A stretch of 8,848 nucleotides of DNA from a candidate division WOR-1 bacterium RIFOXYB2_FULL_48_7 (GTDB lineage Bacteria; Margulisbacteria; WOR-1; O2-12-FULL-45-9; XYB2-FULL-48-7): positions 1 through 8,848 of the forward strand of contig MEUF01000047.1 of assembly GCA_001771615.1 (NCBI GenBank), written 5' to 3'. How positions within the stretch are numbered: position 1 is the stretch's first letter; each line of letters starts with the position of its first letter. Shown here piece by piece: positions 1 to 5,842 of the stretch. The notes beneath the pieces are model-generated. The model did no database searches and had not been told where the DNA came from. It saw only the letters and a program-made list of their open reading frames with translations. A program made the translations under genes and the position numbers.

Positions 1-22
1 AAAATGTCGGATCGTAATACAT
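1..22 (-). CDS. N-terminal fragment, possibly YugP-type zinc metallopeptidase
   Basis: Reading leftward from an ATG at 22-20, the frame gives MYYDPTF and is still open at the window edge, so only seven residues are visible. A -10 box (TATAAT, 37-32) with a -35-like hexamer lies just upstream, which is why I take this ATG as a real start. There is no Shine-Dalgarno in front of it. From memory, short N-termini of the form M-Y/F-Y/F-D-P-T precede the first membrane helix of YugP-type (Zn_peptidase_2) membrane metallopeptidases, so that family is my guess. Seven residues cannot prove it. The gene follows the nrdG-like stop (44) by 21 bases on the same strand but appears to have its own promoter. 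Confidence 0.4.
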
Positions 23-31
23 AGTCAGATA

Positions 32-60
32 ATTATAACAAAATTATATCCCACGGACAA
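32..60 (-). promoter_or_regulatory. Sigma70-type promoter for the gene leaving the left edge
   Basis: On the minus strand, TTGTCC (60-55, four of six matches to TTGACA) and a perfect TATAAT (37-32) are separated by 17 bases. The -35 lies inside the last codons of the nrdG-like gene. Transcription would be expected to start about seven bases after the -10 box, near 25, only a few bases before the ATG at 22. The message would therefore be leaderless or nearly so. Confidence 0.55.
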
Positions 61-775
61 TTGTGTTGGGGATATGGCTCCTGGCGGCTCGAGCCATGTC
101 GGCAAACTGTTCCTTGCTGAAAGGGGCAACGGAATGAAGTTTTTCGTCCAGGGCATGACCGGGGACAAATTGCTGTAAAGCCAGCTTCCGCGCCCCGGCC
201 AAAGTTTGGGCGATGGCTTCAATGTCTGTTTCATCAAGCAGGGTTGGGACCACGGTAGTCCGGAATTCATAATCGACCCCACTGGCCATGATCAGCCTGA
301 TGCTGGCTTTAATTTTTTCCAAATCGATTTTTGTTCCAGCAAGCAGCTGATATTTGTCATTGAGCGGGGCCTTAATGTCCATGGCGACAAAATCTATTAG
401 GTGTTTGGGTAGATGGGTGGCTAGGAAATCCGGGCTGGCGCCGTTGGTATCGAGCTTAATCAGCAGTCCCAGCTGTTTGAATCGGTCTATTAGTTGTGGC
501 AGCCACGGATGGATGGTTGGCTCCCCCCCGCTGATGACAACGCCATCGAGGAAATCTCTGCGCTGGCGGATGAAGTCTTCGATTTTTTCCAGCGGGATTT
601 CTGCCAGTTTTTCTGGCTCGGTGATCAGCGGACCGTTACTGCAAAAAGGGCAGCGGAAATTACAATAGGGGAGGAAAATAACTGCAGCAACTTTCCCGTC
701 CCAGTCGACAAATGATGTTTCAATAAACCCCTTTACCGAAATATTTGCTGAAGGGGTGTATCCGCGGATATTCAT
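44..775 (-). CDS. nrdG: Anaerobic ribonucleotide reductase activating protein (NrdG2-type radical SAM)
   Basis: A 243-residue radical-SAM protein. The [4Fe-4S]/SAM motif CNFRCPFC places cysteines at 38, 42 and 45. The SAM-contacting GGEP is at 83-86. The blocks DTNG (109-112), AMDIKAP (131-137) and EFRTTVVP (170-177) are typical of the NrdG2 subgroup of anaerobic RNR activases, which also resembles PflA. Members use reduced flavodoxin or ferredoxin and SAM to install a glycyl radical on a partner enzyme; the partner (NrdD or another glycyl-radical enzyme) is not in the window, so the target is inferred from family. The residue after the third cysteine is Ser, where many relatives have His. 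The ATG overlaps the mgtC stop by four bases (ATGA) and lacks a Shine-Dalgarno, which suggests translational coupling as the last gene of leuD-mgtC-nrdG. No clear terminator follows; a new promoter starts at its 3' end. Confidence 0.85.
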   Translation of the reverse strand: MNIRGYTPSANISVKGFIETSFVDWDGKVAAVIFLPYCNFRCPFCSNGPLITEPEKLAEIPLEKIEDFIRQRRDFLDGVVISGGEPTIHPWLPQLIDRFKQLGLLIKLDTNGASPDFLATHLPKHLIDFVAMDIKAPLNDKYQLLAGTKIDLEKIKASIRLIMASGVDYEFRTTVVPTLLDETDIEAIAQTLAGARKLALQQFVPGHALDEKLHSVAPFSKEQFADMARAARSHIPNTIVRGI

Positions 776-1206
776 TCAAGATCAATCTTGGTTTTAATAA
801 AGCGTTTTTCTACCACCCGCAGCAATTGCAGGGTGGCAATGGTCAGGATTGAAGTGACCAGGGCGGTAAAATAAAATCCCGCTCCGCAGGAGAGGCCAAT
901 AGCGGCGCTGACCCACACTGAAGCGGCGGTCGTGATGCCCCTGACCCCGCTGCCGGTCTGGACGATGCTGCCCGCTCCCAGAAAGCCAATGCCGGTAACG
1001 ACCCCGGCGGCGATCCTGGCTGGGTCGGCTCCTGGAGCCAGTTGGACCATTTGCATTGATGAGGTCATGAAGAGGGCCGAACCCAGTGACACCAGGATAT
1101 GGGTGCGCATGCCGGCAGTTTTCTTTTCCTTTTCACGGAACCAGCCGATAGCGCCGCCCAGAAAAAAAGCCATAAGCAAATTTAAGGCCAAAATAGCGTC
1201 AGACAT
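772..1206 (-). CDS. mgtC: MgtC/SapB-family inner-membrane protein
   Basis: A small hydrophobic protein of 144 residues, matching the MgtC/SapB membrane domain from end to end. Visible family motifs are the helix ending in GWFRE (21-25), AGMRTH (31-36), GIGFLGAG (72-79) and RGITTAA (89-95), followed by further membrane helices and a short basic-acidic tail. It lacks the longer C-terminal cytoplasmic domain of Salmonella MgtC, so it is the short SapB-like form. Family members are tied to magnesium limitation, acid tolerance and, in pathogens, inhibition of F-type ATP synthase; its role here is unknown. I use the ATG at 1206, which overlaps the leuD TGA by one base (TGATG), rather than a TTG one codon upstream. 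It is translationally linked to leuD before it and to the radical-SAM gene after it, an odd metabolic grouping. Confidence 0.85.
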   Translation of the reverse strand: MSDAILALNLLMAFFLGGAIGWFREKEKKTAGMRTHILVSLGSALFMTSSMQMVQLAPGADPARIAAGVVTGIGFLGAGSIVQTGSGVRGITTAASVWVSAAIGLSCGAGFYFTALVTSILTIATLQLLRVVEKRFIKTKIDLE

Positions 1207-1709
1207 CAAATGCCAAACCCATGATGTTTTTTAAAATGTTCAACCAGTCCGCCGTCGGCCAAAAGGGTTTGCATGGTTTTGGGCAGGGGGGCGATTTTTA
1301 TTTCTGCCCCTTTGGTGATATTTCTGATCAATCCCTGGTCCAGGTCAACCTCCAGCTTGTCCCCTTCGGAAATGCCGTCGGTATCACACTCGATTGCCAG
1401 GAGCCCAAGGTTAAAGCAGTTGCGGTAAAAAATGCGGGCAAAACTTTTGGCTAAAACTGCCCCGATGTTGGCATATTTGATCGCCATGGGGGCCTGTTCC
1501 CGCGATGAGCCGCAACCAAAATTGCTGCCGGCAACCAGGAAATCGCCTTTTTCCAGGCGACTAAAAAACTTCGGGTCAAGGTCTTCCATGACATGGGTGG
1601 CCAGTTCATGAGGGTCTTGAATTTTAAACTTGTAGCGGCCCGAAATAATATAATCGGTGTTAATGTCATCAGCCTGAGGGAGGGTCCGCGCTTTTCCGTT
1701 TAAGATCAT
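1206..1709 (-). CDS. leuD: 3-isopropylmalate dehydratase small subunit (LeuD2/HacB-type)
   Basis: A 167-residue swivel-domain subunit of the aconitase superfamily, the usual length for the short LeuD2 class that pairs with a ~420-residue LeuC. Conserved blocks are DDINTDYIISGRY (14-26), GSNFGCGSSRE (61-71) and AKSFARIFYRNCFN (87-100). With LeuC it isomerises 2- to 3-isopropylmalate in leucine synthesis; homoaconitase-type enzymes look alike, and the substrate-loop position after GRY reads KFK, so specificity is not fixed by sequence alone. I choose the ATG at 1709 because homology starts there and a TATAAT box lies immediately upstream; an upstream in-frame TTG at 1748 would put the promoter inside the gene. 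There is no Shine-Dalgarno at normal spacing. It heads leuD-mgtC-nrdG, while leuC lies 1.9 kb away in another transcript. Confidence 0.9.
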   Translation of the reverse strand: MILNGKARTLPQADDINTDYIISGRYKFKIQDPHELATHVMEDLDPKFFSRLEKGDFLVAGSNFGCGSSREQAPMAIKYANIGAVLAKSFARIFYRNCFNLGLLAIECDTDGISEGDKLEVDLDQGLIRNITKGAEIKIAPLPKTMQTLLADGGLVEHFKKHHGFGI

Positions 1710-1715
1710 AATAAA

Positions 1716-1744
1716 ATTATAACGATTCCTGTGAAATAAGGCAA
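1716..1744 (-). promoter_or_regulatory. Sigma70-type promoter of leuD-mgtC-nrdG
   Basis: On the minus strand, TTGCCT (1744-1739, four of six) and a perfect TATAAT (1721-1716) are 17 bases apart. The -10 box ends only six bases before the leuD ATG at 1709, so the expected transcription start falls on or beside the A of that ATG. An AGGA at 1730-1727 lies upstream of the -10 box and so would not be in the message. This arrangement predicts a leaderless leuD mRNA. Confidence 0.6.
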
Positions 1745-1759
1745 ACAAATAATCTGAAA

Positions 1760-1787
1760 TTCACCAATCTTTAAACCGACAGATATT
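1760..1787 (+). promoter_or_regulatory. Weak candidate promoter for the LspA-like gene
   Basis: TTCACC (1760-1765, four of six) and GATATT (1782-1787, four of six) are separated by 16 bases, and the -10 ends eight bases before the GTG at 1796. The match is weak by itself. It is listed because a promoter is needed in this 86-base divergent gap and the geometry repeats that of leuD and rnc. No Shine-Dalgarno is seen before the GTG. Confidence 0.3.
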
Positions 1788-1795
1788 CAAATATT

Positions 1796-2737
1796 GTGAA
1801 CATAATCTCGGAAGCTAAATGGGAGGTTGTCCGCTGGTCAATGGCCAGTCGGGGTGGCCGGTTTTTGGCCAATGAAGGCGGGAAGGTTCTTTCGCTAGTG
1901 ACAGGCTTTCATTATAAAGTCGGATTATCCAGGGCGGCTTTGGCCGCGGCGGCTTTTGTGCGGCCCGGTAATCAACTGCAAATAAATGACGGGAAATTGC
2001 TTATGCAGAATGATCGCCGCCGCTGGGTAGAAATTTATGAAGATAAAGCGCTTTTTGCAAAAATTCAGCAAACATTGACCGTGGCGGAAGAAGCCGCTAC
2101 GCCTGACGGTTTGCTTGATCAATTCCGCTGGGAAGTATTTTACGATAAAAGAAAGTTTTCCTTAGCGAGCAAGGTCTTTGCCTGGACCGTCGGACTAAAT
2201 CTCTCGCTAAGCCTGGGCATAAATGCCCTGTTTAAACATTTAAGCCACGGGCGGGAATATCTTGACCAGTTTCAATGGCCCATTATCCAAGAACCGGGAT
2301 TAGGTTGCGGGATTCTGCCTCATTTCCATAGTTTAAGTGACCCAGCTTTGGCGGACGACATATCTGTGCGCTGGTGGGCACCGGCGCTGTTAGTGACCTG
2401 TTATACCATGACCCTGGCGGAATTCCATCGCGATAAAGTCATAATCGGCCCGGGCTACCGTAATTGGGCCAAGGCGGCCAATGTGACAATGGCCCTGGGG
2501 TTGGCCGGGGATTTATCGCAAAGGATAATACTTGAACTATTTGGCGGAGCCTGGGATTATTTCTATTTTTATGTCGGCCCGTTGGTGGCAGTCTTTAACA
2601 CCAGCGATGTTTTAGGCTTTGTAGTCGTGCCGACGGTTATCGGGGCCGTGGCCAAAACCTGGCGAGGGGCGACCGGGAATATTTATTCATTCTCTACTTC
2701 AATTATCCCGACCAAGGCAGAGGTTGATAAGATGTAA
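1796..2737 (+). CDS. Four-helix membrane protein resembling signal peptidase II (LspA-like)
   Basis: This encodes 313 residues from a GTG start. Residues 1-122 are soluble-looking and unfamiliar. The C-terminal part has four hydrophobic segments, about 126-145, 193-212, 224-250 and 257-286, which is the LspA layout. Segment three carries GDLSQR (238-243), where LspA has GNxxDR. D254 in WDYFYFY sits where LspA has the catalytic Asp of its V-D-F motif. FNTSD (267-271) matches LspA FNxAD and ends in the second catalytic Asp. The loop piece EPGLGCGIL (166-174) resembles NxGAAFGL, and N143/K147 match the D-x3-K of helix one in spacing. So the dyad aspartates D254 and D271, 17 apart, are kept, while several supporting Asn and Asp residues are swapped. 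It could be a lipoprotein signal peptidase variant or a non-catalytic relative. It is a lone plus-strand gene, divergent from leuD and convergent with the secreted-protein gene. Confidence 0.55.
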   Translation: MNIISEAKWEVVRWSMASRGGRFLANEGGKVLSLVTGFHYKVGLSRAALAAAAFVRPGNQLQINDGKLLMQNDRRRWVEIYEDKALFAKIQQTLTVAEEAATPDGLLDQFRWEVFYDKRKFSLASKVFAWTVGLNLSLSLGINALFKHLSHGREYLDQFQWPIIQEPGLGCGILPHFHSLSDPALADDISVRWWAPALLVTCYTMTLAEFHRDKVIIGPGYRNWAKAANVTMALGLAGDLSQRIILELFGGAWDYFYFYVGPLVAVFNTSDVLGFVVVPTVIGAVAKTWRGATGNIYSFSTSIIPTKAEVDKM

Positions 2738-2765
2738 TCAGACAATTAGCTGGAGGAATAAAATA

Positions 2766-2799
2766 AAAGGGGCGACAAGTTTTTGCTTGCCGCCCCTTT
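2766..2799 (-). terminator. Intrinsic terminator of the repeat gene - leuC - secreted gene transcript
   Basis: The arms 2766-2779 and 2786-2799 pair over 14 positions with a single A-C mismatch (2775/2790) and a six-base loop (TTTTTG). The core is the GC-rich GGGGCG/CGCCCC. Read on the minus strand, the hairpin is followed by TTATTTTATT after its terminal TTT, a typical U-rich tract, so it should terminate the secreted-protein transcript. On the plus strand the T run is only three bases, but it may also slow transcription leaving the convergent LspA-like gene. Confidence 0.8.
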
Positions 2800-2814
2800 A
2801 AGGTTCAAATAAGA

Positions 2815-3543
2815 CTAGTTTGTTATTGTGCAGCTGCCGGTGGCAATCAGGAAGCCATGTATGTTAGGGACCCACTCCGTGACCAGGTTGCCGGAGCGGT
2901 CATACTTGGACACATATTTCCCTTTGCCGGTGTCAAAGTTCAGAAAATGGCTGATAGTGACTTTGTATGTCCCCGGCTCAACCATAACCAGTTGTTCAAT
3001 ATTGACCGACCTAAAGCTGCTTTCGTTATTTGGCGTCAACCAGCTGCGGTACTGGTCAAATACCAGTGATTCGTCATCCAGGTCGCTGGAGGCTCCTCCC
3101 TGGAGGGCGCTGGGCATCATCTTGCCTGAATATCTGAGCCCATCTGGCGGCTCAACGCTAATTTCCGAGTCAATAGTGTTGGAATTAAATTTGTAACCGG
3201 GATTTTTGGCTTCGACATAGGCGATAATATCTTTTATCCTGGCCGGGAAATAGGCGCGAGCTTGGAAATTTGCCTTGATCTGGTCAGCGGTAAAAGAGGT
3301 GCCGACCCCGGCGTAGGAACTTTCGGCATCAAAGTCTAAATTAGACGGCGCAAAGATTATATTGCCGATGCCGACCCCTTTGATGACCACTTTAGCGCTG
3401 GATTTATAAGGGCTGGTGCTGCCGGTTTTGTCGATCTTCCGATACATGGAATTCGGCATATTAAACTTCAGCGCAGCAAACGAGGTTGTACAGAAGGTAA
3501 CCAGAAACAGGGCGGCCAAAATAAGAGACAGTTTATTCTTCAT
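2815..3543 (-). CDS. Exported protein of unknown function
   Basis: A 242-residue protein with a clear Sec signal: MKNK, a hydrophobic core (about 5-19), then SFA before A24, giving a likely signal peptidase I cut after residue 23. A Cys at 18 is preceded by Phe, so it is not a lipobox. The mature part is polar and probably beta-rich, with no further membrane helix, and ends in GSCTITN. I recognise no domain or catalytic motif. The start is well supported by AAGGAG (3555-3550), six bases from the ATG. It lies 63 bases after leuC on the same strand, with neither a convincing promoter nor a terminator between them, so it may share that transcript. A strong terminator closes it (2766-2799). Confidence 0.75.
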   Translation of the reverse strand: MKNKLSLILAALFLVTFCTTSFAALKFNMPNSMYRKIDKTGSTSPYKSSAKVVIKGVGIGNIIFAPSNLDFDAESSYAGVGTSFTADQIKANFQARAYFPARIKDIIAYVEAKNPGYKFNSNTIDSEISVEPPDGLRYSGKMMPSALQGGASSDLDDESLVFDQYRSWLTPNNESSFRSVNIEQLVMVEPGTYKVTISHFLNFDTGKGKYVSKYDRSGNLVTEWVPNIHGFLIATGSCTITN

Positions 3544-3549
3544 AAATCA

Positions 3550-3555
3550 CTCCTT
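3550..3555 (-). promoter_or_regulatory. Shine-Dalgarno of the secreted-protein gene
   Basis: AAGGAG on the minus strand, six bases before the ATG at 3543. It is one of only two strong Shine-Dalgarno sites in the window, the other being GGAGG before the repeat-protein gene, and contrasts with the several starts here that have none. Confidence 0.8.
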
Positions 3556-3606
3556 ATCGAATACTTAACACAATGAGCTAGTAAATTGGTCTTTCTCACC
3601 CCCTGT

Positions 3607-4869
3607 TTATAAATATTTTCTTGGGTCGGCGATCTTCCCCTCGATGACCGATGCGGCCACCGTAGCAGGGGAGCCGAGATAGATAAACGAATTGACATTG
3701 CCCATCCGCCCCTTGAAGTTGCGATTGGCGGTAGAGATTACATTTTCGCCGTTTGAGGGGACGCCATTATGTGTTCCGACACAGGGGCCGCAGCCCGGGG
3801 TGACGGCGACCGCGCCTGCCTCGAGCAGGGTTTGATAGGTCCCGTCATTGATTAAGTCCAGTAAAATGTCTTTGGAAGCCGGGGCCAAAATCAATCTGAC
3901 CCCTTCTTTAACTTTTTTCCCTTTGAGTATCTTGGCGGCAATTTGAAAATCCTCCAGCCGGCCATTGGTGCAGGTGCCAATAAATCCCTGCTGAACGGGA
4001 ACTTCGCCAATTTGTGAGACCGGGACGACGTTGTCTACGGTATGTGGTTTGGCAATCTGCGGCTCTAATTTGGTCAGATCGATCTCAACCGTTTTTAAAT
4101 ACACGGCATCTTTGTCGGGGGTAACCGGATGCGGCGCTTTTGTGGAGTGCTGTTTTACCCATTCCAATGCTTTGGCATCGGCCGCCATCAGGCCGACTTT
4201 GGCGCCGCATTCGATGGCCATGTTGGAAATCGTAAATCGGGCGTCAACGCTCAAATTATTAATCGCCTCGCCGGAAATTTCCAGCGCCAAATAGGTGGCC
4301 CCATCGGCGCCGATATCGCCGATTAATTTAAGGATCATATCCTTGGAGTAAACCCCTTTAGGGAGCTCTCCCTGATAAACAATTTTCATGGTTTCCGGCA
4401 CCTTAAACCAGAGTTGGCCGGAGATCATCCCCGCTGCCAGGTCGGTTGAGCCGATGCCGGTGGAAAAAACATTAATGGCGCCATAAGTGCAGGTGTGGGA
4501 ATCAGCCCCGATGACCAGGTCTCCCGGCACGACATGTCCCTGTTCCGGCGTAAGCTGGTGACAAACGCCACAGCCAATGTCATAGAGCTTGATTCCCTGT
4601 TCAACACAAAAATCACGAATCTTTTTGTGGATGGCAGAAACCCCTTCATTGGGGGAGGGGGAGCTATGGTCAATAATAATTGCGATTTTATTCGGGTCGG
4701 CGACCTTGGTCGCATTCATTTTTCGAAACGAATCGATGGCGACACCAGAGGTCCCATCTTGGCCGATCATAAAATCGAGCTGGGCAATGACAATGTCTCC
4801 GGCCCTGGCCTGTTTACCGGCATGATTAGAGAGGATTTTTTCTGCGATCGTTGAGCCACGCTGGTTCAT
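3607..4869 (-). CDS. leuC: 3-isopropylmalate dehydratase large subunit (LeuC2/HacA-type)
   Basis: A 420-residue aconitase-superfamily catalytic subunit, the length of the short LeuC2/homoaconitase class rather than the ~466-residue E. coli LeuC. The [4Fe-4S] cysteines are C300 (in IGTCTNGR), C360 and C363 (in PGCGPC). Other hallmarks are DHSSPSPNEG (67-76, a divergent version of the aconitase DH motif), GADSHTCTYGA (121-131) and the C-terminal RNFKGRMG (383-390). With LeuD it isomerises isopropylmalate in leucine synthesis; a homoaconitase or related dehydratase role cannot be excluded without its pathway neighbours, none of which are here. The ATG overlaps the TAA of the preceding repeat-protein gene by one base (TAATG) and lacks a good Shine-Dalgarno, implying coupled translation. 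It is not adjacent to leuD, which is unusual. Confidence 0.92.
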   Translation of the reverse strand: MNQRGSTIAEKILSNHAGKQARAGDIVIAQLDFMIGQDGTSGVAIDSFRKMNATKVADPNKIAIIIDHSSPSPNEGVSAIHKKIRDFCVEQGIKLYDIGCGVCHQLTPEQGHVVPGDLVIGADSHTCTYGAINVFSTGIGSTDLAAGMISGQLWFKVPETMKIVYQGELPKGVYSKDMILKLIGDIGADGATYLALEISGEAINNLSVDARFTISNMAIECGAKVGLMAADAKALEWVKQHSTKAPHPVTPDKDAVYLKTVEIDLTKLEPQIAKPHTVDNVVPVSQIGEVPVQQGFIGTCTNGRLEDFQIAAKILKGKKVKEGVRLILAPASKDILLDLINDGTYQTLLEAGAVAVTPGCGPCVGTHNGVPSNGENVISTANRNFKGRMGNVNSFIYLGSPATVAASVIEGKIADPRKYL

Positions 4870-5789
4870 TATTTTACTTTCTTTTTCTTGACGGTATCTT
4901 TGGTGGCGGCGGCAACCAGGCGGGCTTTTTCCAGCAGATATGGGTCAAGCCCCTCCATTTCATTGACCTCTTTGAGCAGCTTGGCCGCTTTTGGCGAATT
5001 GACGATATCGGCCAAATCGAGCTTGGCCCGGGCAATTAGGTCCTTAAAAGGGGCATTAAGCTTTATGACTTCGCTCAATAGTTTTTCCGCCCGCTCAAAA
5101 TCGCCGCTTTTATCGCGACGGGTCAGGATTTCGGCTTTTAAGACTTTGCCCTTGTTAGTGAAATAATCATCCTGACGGGATGACAAAGCCTTGATGGAAA
5201 GGTCGGCAAATTTAAGGGCGGCCCCCAGGTCAGCCGGTTCACGATAAAAAATTATTTCGGCCTTTGAAAGCAAGGCCCGGCCACGGAAGTACCAATGCAT
5301 TTCAGATTCTTTTATCACTTTGTTGATCAATTCAACGGCCTTGGCCCAATCCCCTTTGGCGCGGCGGGCGAGCAGAAGCTCAACTTCAACAATAAAGGTT
5401 TTGGCGGTAAAAAAATCAGCTAGGTCGTTCTTCAAAATCTGACGGGCCTTTTCACACAGGGTAATGGCGTTATCAAATTCCTCTGCCTTGCCAATTAAAA
5501 GTTCCGCCTTGCCGACCAGGGCTCGGGCTTTCAGGTATTCGGGCGGGTTTTTCAGCAGGATATGGTCATAGAACCTGGCGGCATCAGTGTAGTCTCCCGA
5601 CTCGCCGCGGCCCACCAGCAGGTCGGCAATCCCAAACATGATCTCGGCCGCATCAGAGCGGTCGGGATGCTGGGACAAAATGCCGCGGTAGCGACGGAGA
5701 GCCTTGTTGATTTTTTCTTTTTCTGACGGGATCGGGAAGCCGACTTCTTTATCAACAATGTAGCTCATCAGGGGCGAAAGAATGGCCAT
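4869..5789 (-). CDS. Alpha-helical repeat (TPR-like) protein upstream of leuC
   Basis: A 306-residue soluble helical protein with no signal peptide or membrane helix and a lysine-rich tail (KKKKVK). It is built from a repeated unit: ADLLVGRGESGD (55), AELLIGKAEEFD (95), VELLLARRAKGD (136), AEIIFYREPADLG (177), AEILTRRDKSGD (219) and a decayed last copy near 257. Each unit pairs an A/V-E/D-[LI][LI] helix with a following [GD]-D/E-xxx-A-xx-L-xx-VI helix. The spacing is 39-42 residues, longer than the 34 of canonical TPRs, so it is best called TPR-like or SEL1-like. Such solenoids usually bind proteins; no partner is evident. The start is fixed by GGAGG (5798-5794) four bases before the ATG, and by the TTGACA promoter upstream. 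It is first in the transcript and overlaps leuC by one base. Confidence 0.75.
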   Translation of the reverse strand: MAILSPLMSYIVDKEVGFPIPSEKEKINKALRRYRGILSQHPDRSDAAEIMFGIADLLVGRGESGDYTDAARFYDHILLKNPPEYLKARALVGKAELLIGKAEEFDNAITLCEKARQILKNDLADFFTAKTFIVEVELLLARRAKGDWAKAVELINKVIKESEMHWYFRGRALLSKAEIIFYREPADLGAALKFADLSIKALSSRQDDYFTNKGKVLKAEILTRRDKSGDFERAEKLLSEVIKLNAPFKDLIARAKLDLADIVNSPKAAKLLKEVNEMEGLDPYLLEKARLVAAATKDTVKKKKVK

Positions 5790-5793
5790 ATAA

Positions 5794-5842
5794 CCTCCAG
5801 ATTTTGCAAAATTATTCTATCTGATGTAAAATAGTATGTCAA
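5794..5842 (-). promoter_or_regulatory. Strong promoter and Shine-Dalgarno of the repeat gene - leuC transcript
   Basis: On the minus strand, a perfect TTGACA (5842-5837), a 17-base spacer and TAGAAT (5819-5814, five of six) form a near-consensus sigma70 promoter. Transcription should begin near 5807, giving a leader of about 17 bases that carries GGAGG (5798-5794) four bases before the ATG. The -35 box directly abuts the rnc ATG (5843) on the other strand, and the -10 region lies inside the rnc promoter. Confidence 0.75.
5804..5832 (+). promoter_or_regulatory. Promoter of rnc-pyrC, overlapping the divergent promoter
   Basis: TTGCAA (5804-5809, four of six) and TAAAAT (5827-5832, five of six) are separated by 17 bases. 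The -10 box ends ten bases before the rnc ATG at 5843, so the expected start is about 5839 and the leader only a few bases, with no Shine-Dalgarno. The element is almost entirely superimposed on the oppositely directed TTGACA/TAGAAT promoter. Confidence 0.55.

Noticed and set aside
206..715. Plus-strand open frames across the nrdG-like gene
   Set aside because: They are antisense shadows of a clearly recognisable radical-SAM protein and match nothing themselves.
1710..1748. Upstream TTG start for leuD giving 13 extra residues
   Set aside because: It would place the TATAAT promoter inside the coding region, and the extra residues do not belong to the family's N-terminus.
2751..2765. TGGAGG resembling a Shine-Dalgarno just after the LspA-like gene
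   Set aside because: No start codon or open frame follows; the downstream bases form the terminator hairpin and its flanking T tract on the other strand.
3544..3606. Promoter for the secreted-protein gene (a TTTACT-like -35 in the 63-base gap after leuC)
   Set aside because: No acceptable -10 box at 16-18 bases; read-through from leuC explains expression more simply.
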